Source: an uncultured Oscillospiraceae bacterium (GTDB taxonomy: Bacteria; Bacillota_A; Clostridia; Oscillospirales; Oscillospiraceae). From it: a DNA stretch of 18,586 nt. Position numbers and translations under genes: made by a program. The notes below the pieces were generated by a model. It saw only the letters and a program-made list of their open reading frames with translations. It was not told where the DNA came from and did no database searches. The stretch is taken from the NCBI GenBank assembly GCA_944385265.1, contig CALWWO010000054.1:1-18586 (forward strand). Reading direction: 5' to 3'. Each line of letters opens with the position of its first letter. Position 1 is the stretch's first letter. Below are positions 14,966-18,586 of this stretch, piece by piece.

Positions 14966-16846
14966 CTAAAGGCTTTCGGAAAGCCGTTCCCATTCCTCCA
15001 TCTTCTCTTCAAGCTGCGCTTCTTTTTGAGCTCTCTCGCTTTCAAGCTCCATCAGCTTTTCATAATCGGATGAAAATTCCTCCATTTGGCTGTCTATAAG
15101 AGCTATTTCCTGTTCTAATCCGGCTATGGCGTTCTCCACCTTGGTAATCTGGCGCTCAACCGAAACGGGCTTTTGCTTTTTGGGCTTTGGCTTCTTTTCC
15201 TGCCGCGCCTCTTTTTCCTTCTCCGCCTGTCTAAGATCCTCTGTTCGCGCCTTATACTCCCGGTACTGCTCAAACGTCCCGCGGAAATCATGTATCACGC
15301 CGCCCTCAAGCTCCCATATGCGCGTCGCAAATCGATTTATAAAATACCTGTCGTGCGACACGAAAAGCAACGCCTCCTCGTAGCCCTCGACAGCTTCCTC
15401 TATCCACTCTCTTGAAATTATGTCCAGATGGTTTGTCGGCTCGTCAAGTATCAGAAGGTTTATGTCACGGCGCATGAGTATGCACATACGGAGCCGGCTT
15501 TGCTCTCCGCCGGAGAGCTGCGACACCGGCTTGAACACGTCCTCACCTGAAAACTTGAACGCTCCGAGGCGATCTCTTGCCTCCTGCGGCTGGAAATTCT
15601 CGTCCATTATAAGCGTATCCAGTACGTTCCTGTACGGATTTTTAAATTTTATCACCTGGGGCAGATACGCCATTTTGACTGCCGGTCCTATTTTGACATA
15701 TCCCGTATCGGCTCTCTCCTCGCCGACGATTATTTTAAGCAGAGTCGATTTTCCCGTACCGTTGTCGCCGATGAGCGCTATTCTCTCTCCTCCCGTTACG
15801 GTCAGCTCGACTCCGTCAAACAGTTTTCTTCCGTCATAGCTTTTTGACAGCCCTTTTATCGTCATTACCTCGTCGCCGTAAAATTCTCTTTCCGAGAATT
15901 TCGCTTTCATCTTTTTCTCTGCCTGCGGGCGCTCTACCTTATCCATCCTGTCTATACGGCTTTGGATGGCAAACGATTTTTTCATAAGCCTTTTATTGCC
16001 CGTACCCCACTGATACAGCCTGTCGCGCGCCTCCTCAAGCCGCTTTATCTCGCTTTGCTGCTTTTCGTACTGCTTCTGCTGTTCGTCCAACCGTCTCTGC
16101 TTTTCATGCAGAAAAAAGCTGTAATTGCCGTTATATATCTCGGCTTTGCCGTTTACTATCTCTATCGTCCGCGTTGCGACACGATCAAGAAAATATCTGT
16201 CGTGCGATATTGCAAGGACCGTACCCTTGAATTTTACAAGATATTCCTCAAGCCACTCAGCCGCCTTCATATCGAGATGGTTCGTCGGCTCGTCAAGCAG
16301 CAGTATATCCGTATCTTCGAGTATCAGCCGCGCGAGATTGAGCCGTGTTTTTTCCCCGCCGGACAGCGTATCAAAAAGCTGCTCGCGCTGCTTTTGAGGT
16401 ATCATAAGCCCGTTTGCAACCGTATTTCTCAGCCTGTCCAGCTCGTATCCGCCGAGCCTCTCAAACTCAGCCGACAGTCTGTCGTACTCGCGCAGTATCT
16501 CCGGCGAAGCGTCGTCAGCCATTCTGACCGCGAGCTCCTCGATACGGCGCTGCAGCTTATATATCCTGTCATGCGCCGTTTTAAGTACATCCTCGCCTGT
16601 AAACTCAGGCGGATATTTCGGTATCTGTGTAAGTATGCCGGCTCTTTTTCCCGCCGGCATGACTATATCTCCCTCGTCCGGCTCCAGCTCGCCCGATATC
16701 AGGCGGAAAAGCGTCGTTTTGCCGGCGCCGTTTTTTCCGAGTATGCCTATATGTTCGCCCTCGTACACCTCGAAGGATATTCCGTCAAGTATATTATTAT
16801 TTTCTTCAAAAGCTTTTACTACACGCTTTACTGAAAGATCTATCAT
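14966..16846 (-). CDS. ABC-F family ATPase (Uup/YdiF-like translation factor)
   Basis: The 626-residue product has two ATP-binding cassettes and no membrane segments, the ABC-F layout. Cassette 1 has Walker A GKNGAGKTT at 37-45, signature LSGGE at 161 and LLLDEPTNHLD at 182-192. Cassette 2 has GDNGTGKS at 360-367, LSGGE at 444 and DEPTNHLD at 468-475. The linker at about 240-315 is the P-site tRNA-interaction motif. After about residue 535 come a Lys/Pro-rich stretch and a coiled coil, as in Uup and YdiF. ABC-F proteins bind the ribosomal E site and either relieve stalling or protect against antibiotics; sequence alone favours a housekeeping type. The ATG at 16846 follows GGTG. No convincing promoter was seen in the upstream repeat region. 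Confidence 0.92.
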   Translation of the reverse strand: MIDLSVKRVVKAFEENNNILDGISFEVYEGEHIGILGKNGAGKTTLFRLISGELEPDEGDIVMPAGKRAGILTQIPKYPPEFTGEDVLKTAHDRIYKLQRRIEELAVRMADDASPEILREYDRLSAEFERLGGYELDRLRNTVANGLMIPQKQREQLFDTLSGGEKTRLNLARLILEDTDILLLDEPTNHLDMKAAEWLEEYLVKFKGTVLAISHDRYFLDRVATRTIEIVNGKAEIYNGNYSFFLHEKQRRLDEQQKQYEKQQSEIKRLEEARDRLYQWGTGNKRLMKKSFAIQSRIDRMDKVERPQAEKKMKAKFSEREFYGDEVMTIKGLSKSYDGRKLFDGVELTVTGGERIALIGDNGTGKSTLLKIIVGEERADTGYVKIGPAVKMAYLPQVIKFKNPYRNVLDTLIMDENFQPQEARDRLGAFKFSGEDVFKPVSQLSGGEQSRLRMCILMRRDINLLILDEPTNHLDIISREWIEEAVEGYEEALLFVSHDRYFINRFATRIWELEGGVIHDFRGTFEQYREYKARTEDLRQAEKEKEARQEKKPKPKKQKPVSVERQITKVENAIAGLEQEIALIDSQMEEFSSDYEKLMELESERAQKEAQLEEKMEEWERLSESL

Positions 16847-17059
16847 CTTTGATTCACCATTCTGGTCTTAATTCTCAAACCTATGAAATATTTTCAGCGC
16901 GGCTGCGTAAGGTCACGCCGTCATGTCCGTATCGTCTTATCCAAACCGCAGTTTTTAACGCGGACATTATACCGTAACGGCTGCGCCGGTATGCTATAAT
17001 GCGTCATCCCTTTCGGTTGTCCAACAACAGGCGAGGAAAAGGGCTTAAATCAGAAGAGT

Positions 17060-17084
17060 ATAATATCCACGCAGTGGATATTAT
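17060..17084. repeat. Palindrome copy 1 within the composite repeat
   Basis: Arms ATAATATCCAC and GTGGATATTAT (11 bp) flank a GCA loop. Its right arm overlaps the left arm of the next hairpin (17080-17093 with 17101-17114, 14 bp with one G-T pair), so the two cannot form at the same time in RNA. Confidence 0.85.
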
Positions 17085-17169
17085 GCCATAACGGCGAAGA
17101 CGTTATGGTATAATGTGCCGTCTTTTCCGGTTGCCGCGAATGCGGCGAGGAAAAGGGCTTAAATCAGAG

Positions 17170-17196
17170 TATAATATCCACGCAGTGGATATTATA
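17170..17196. repeat. Palindrome copy 2 within the composite repeat
   Basis: The same palindrome as copy 1 with the stem extended to 12 bp (TATAATATCCAC with GTGGATATTATA) and the same GCA loop. It is the last repeat module before the unique sequence upstream of the Mrr-like gene. Confidence 0.85.
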
Positions 17197-17204
17197 GCAC
17201 AATC

Positions 17205-17220
17205 TTTACATTATTGTAAA
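17205..17220. promoter_or_regulatory. Short dyad TTTACA-n4-TGTAAA upstream of the Mrr-like gene
   Basis: A perfect 6-bp inverted repeat with a four-base spacer sits about 110 bases before the start codon and just upstream of a candidate -35 box. The shape suits a dimeric repressor operator, but no regulator gene is adjacent and no specific binding site is recognised. Confidence 0.3.
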
Positions 17221-17235
17221 TCTTGCATCATCCGC

Positions 17236-17263
17236 TTGTTTTTCTGGTGCATTATACTACAAT
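17236..17263 (+). promoter_or_regulatory. Candidate promoter of the Mrr-like gene
   Basis: TTGTTT (17236-17241), a 16-base spacer and TACAAT (17258-17263) form a moderate sigma-A match. A TATAAT at 17270-17275 is an alternative -10 box without a good partner. Either would give a leader of about 50-60 bases ending in GGAGG. Confidence 0.35.
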
Positions 17264-17328
17264 ATGTTATATAATAGTATATATTGCCGGTACGAATTTT
17301 TTGGGCAGACATCTATACGGAGGTTTTT

Positions 17329-18360
17329 ATGGCTAAATTGAACATTAACTCATCTGACAAACAAATCAAAAAGCTGATATTTGAAGAGCTTTCCGCAAAT
17401 CCGGGTCTTCGACGTAAAGAGCTTATCGAAGCGTGCATCTCGAACTTCAATTTCACTATGGAGGAGCATAAGGACTTGTCCTCCGGCGGCACTGTCATTC
17501 AAACCAAGTCGCGTATAGGCACGCTGCTCACCGCTATGCTCCGTGAAAACGACATCTATGAAAATGAGATCGGGCAGATGTTCGTCCAGACCACGATGAA
17601 GCAGATTCTGGACTATGACGATGCGGTCGAATACCTGCTGTCCATCCTCTCGCCTTCAAAAGCGCTTACAAAGCAGAAGATATACAAAATGGCAGAGGAG
17701 GAATTTCGTCCTTTAAACGATACGTCGAACAATATCCGCGCGCTTATGGGCAACGTCCTTGCGCGGCTTGAGCAGGAAAACCGCGTCATCCGCACAAAAT
17801 CCGGCTATATCCTGCCGCCGGCGTCTCATCTGCCGAACACGGAGCTCGGCTATTATCTCAACAAGTCGAAGACCTCCGATGATTTATTCGACTGTTACAT
17901 CAACGCCGTACATATAAAAGGCGGCGAGTGGTTTGAGGTTTATGCAGTTGAACTCATATCATTCTATTATAAGAATATCTGCGGCAAAACGATCACAAAA
18001 GCGAGCGTTATCGGCGGCTCTAACGACGGCGGTATCGACGGCATCATTGAAACTACCGATTGGCTCGGATTTCGTGAAAAAACGCTTATGCAGATGAAAA
18101 ACCGCCGCGCGATCATGACTTCAAAGGATATACGTGAATTCTACGGCGCCGTATGCGCCGAGCAGGGCTCCCGCGGGGTTTTCATAACGATATCCTCATT
18201 CCACAAAGACGCCGAAGCGCTTATCGACAAAATCGACAACCTTATCGGCATAGACGGCGAAAAGCTGTTTGAAATAGCCTCGCTCTGCAAATTTGGCATT
18301 ATTCAAGAAAATGACAAATCCGTTCTTGACGAGAAAATTTTTCTGACCAATTCCCTGTAG
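17329..18360 (+). CDS. Mrr-like restriction endonuclease with two predicted N-terminal winged helices
   Basis: The 343-residue product ends in an Mrr_cat-type PD-(D/E)XK nuclease: GGEWFEVYAVELI from 198, GGSNDGGIDG at 229-238 with probable catalytic Asp-237, and QMK at 255-257 with Lys-257. The strand GVFITISSFHKDAEALI that usually follows in Mrr proteins is present. Residues about 10-85 and 95-160 look like two winged-helix domains, a plausible DNA-reading part. Mrr enzymes are typically type IV nucleases cutting modified DNA. The ATG at 17329 follows GGAGG with five bases between; an upstream in-frame TTG at 17284 lacks this. No methyltransferase or specificity subunit is visible in the window. 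The stop is TAG. The nuclease assignment is strong; the target and defence role are inferred. Confidence 0.9.
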   Translation: MAKLNINSSDKQIKKLIFEELSANPGLRRKELIEACISNFNFTMEEHKDLSSGGTVIQTKSRIGTLLTAMLRENDIYENEIGQMFVQTTMKQILDYDDAVEYLLSILSPSKALTKQKIYKMAEEEFRPLNDTSNNIRALMGNVLARLEQENRVIRTKSGYILPPASHLPNTELGYYLNKSKTSDDLFDCYINAVHIKGGEWFEVYAVELISFYYKNICGKTITKASVIGGSNDGGIDGIIETTDWLGFREKTLMQMKNRRAIMTSKDIREFYGAVCAEQGSRGVFITISSFHKDAEALIDKIDNLIGIDGEKLFEIASLCKFGIIQENDKSVLDEKIFLTNSL

Positions 18361-18493
18361 CTTTTCCGTGCTGTCCATTATACGATACCCAAGTCTTACC
18401 CACGCAAAAACGGGACATGTATTTGCTAACGCCATATAAGGCAGTAATTTGAAAACAATATTGAAATACAGCTTATGGGCGTTGCAAAGGCCA

Positions 18494-18535
18494 AAAGACA
18501 GCGTAGAAGGCAGAAATGCTTTTTACGCTGTCTTT
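18494..18535. terminator. Strong GAAA-loop hairpin, probable bidirectional terminator
   Basis: AAAGACAGCGTA (18494-18505) pairs with TACGCTGTCTTT (18524-18535). Inside, after a single mismatch, AAGGCA pairs with TGCTTT (one G-T) around a GAAA tetraloop. T-rich sequence follows on plus (CTTTCTTTA) and T-rich bases end the stem on minus. It lies 133 bases after the Mrr-like stop codon. Nothing else convincing is seen in 18361-18586; a 37-codon open frame on the minus strand (18473-18586) runs through the hairpin and is probably not real. Confidence 0.65.
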
Positions 18536-18586
18536 CTTTATGTTCAAAAATGAAATCGCACATTCGTCAAACAAGACCTTCCTTGC

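Larger units (their letters stand above)
16959..17199. repeat. Composite hairpin repeat, about two tandem 114-base units
   Basis: This fills most of the 482-base gap between the ABC-F gene and the Mrr-like gene. Each unit has three modules. The first is a hairpin ending in TATAATG (about 16966-17001 and 17080-17115). The second is a segment with outer stem CTTTTCC/GGAAAAG or CCCTTT/AAAGGG around an inner hairpin, ending GGCGAGGAAAAGGGCTTAAA (from 17030 and 17144). The third is a palindrome with arms ATAATATCCAC and GTGGATATTAT around GCA (17060-17084 and 17171-17195). Equivalent points are 111-114 bases apart. The 3' half of each unit is almost identical, while the inner hairpin sequence differs but still folds. 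The motif CGTTAyGGTATAATGT also occurs in opposite orientation at 16979-16964 (minus) and 17101-17116 (plus). No reading frame or terminator U-tract is present. Confidence 0.8.

Noticed and set aside
15962..16834. Long open frame of 290 codons on the plus strand opposite the ABC-F gene
   Set aside because: It is antisense to a complete, well-conserved ABC-F gene and has a low-complexity, arginine- and leucine-rich product, typical of a shadow frame.
16959..17199. CRISPR array
   Set aside because: Only two units exist, the period is about 114 bases, the units are palindromic and structured throughout, and there are no unique spacers of uniform length or cas genes.
18473..18586. Partial minus-strand open frame at the right edge
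   Set aside because: It has only 37 codons and reads through the GAAA-loop hairpin. No start, ribosome binding site or family likeness was seen, so it is left uncalled.

Overview
The window looks like chromosomal DNA from an endospore-forming member of the Clostridia, probably a gut-type Oscillospiraceae-like bacterium. The evidence is the Firmicutes gene order (yqfC-yqfD-phoH-ybeY-era-yqzL-recO-mutS2), four sporulation loci (yqfC, yqfD, ylbJ, ylmC/ymxH), an HPr with both His-15 and Ser-46, strong AGGAGG ribosome binding sites and frequent TTG/GTG starts. No tRNA, rRNA, insertion sequence or CRISPR array was recognised. The taxonomy is inferred from protein likeness and synteny only.

Layout. 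1-9401 is a leftward block: uvrC (cut by the left edge), a structured intergenic segment, ptsH with its own sigma-A promoter, mutS2, recO, the 35-residue yqzL, era, ybeY, phoH, a yqfD interrupted by one in-frame TGA, and yqfC. 9402-9495 is a short divergent promoter region. 9496-11664 runs rightward: ylbJ, a small four-cysteine protein and a HAD hydrolase, ending at a bidirectional terminator. 11740-16846 runs leftward: tsf and rpsB behind a very good sigma-A promoter, ylmC/ymxH, a DUF218/YdcF-like membrane protein and an ABC-F ATPase. 16847-17328 is a 482-base gap holding about two tandem copies of a 114-base composite hairpin element. 17329-18360 is a rightward Mrr-type endonuclease with two predicted N-terminal winged helices. 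18361-18586 has no convincing gene but carries a strong GAAA-loop hairpin.

How the genes fit together. Most of the window is housekeeping: DNA repair and recombination (UvrC, MutS2, RecO), ribosome assembly and rRNA maturation (Era, YbeY, S2), translation (EF-Ts, ABC-F, possibly the Smr-domain MutS2), carbon-catabolite signalling (HPr) and sporulation. The accessory-looking part is the right end, where a solitary restriction-type nuclease sits beside an unexplained structured repeat.

The observations most worth checking are the duplicated hairpin element at about 16960-17200, the single TGA in yqfD, the long-range paired segment upstream of uvrC, the perfect palindrome at the yqzL-recO junction, and the lone Mrr-like nuclease.
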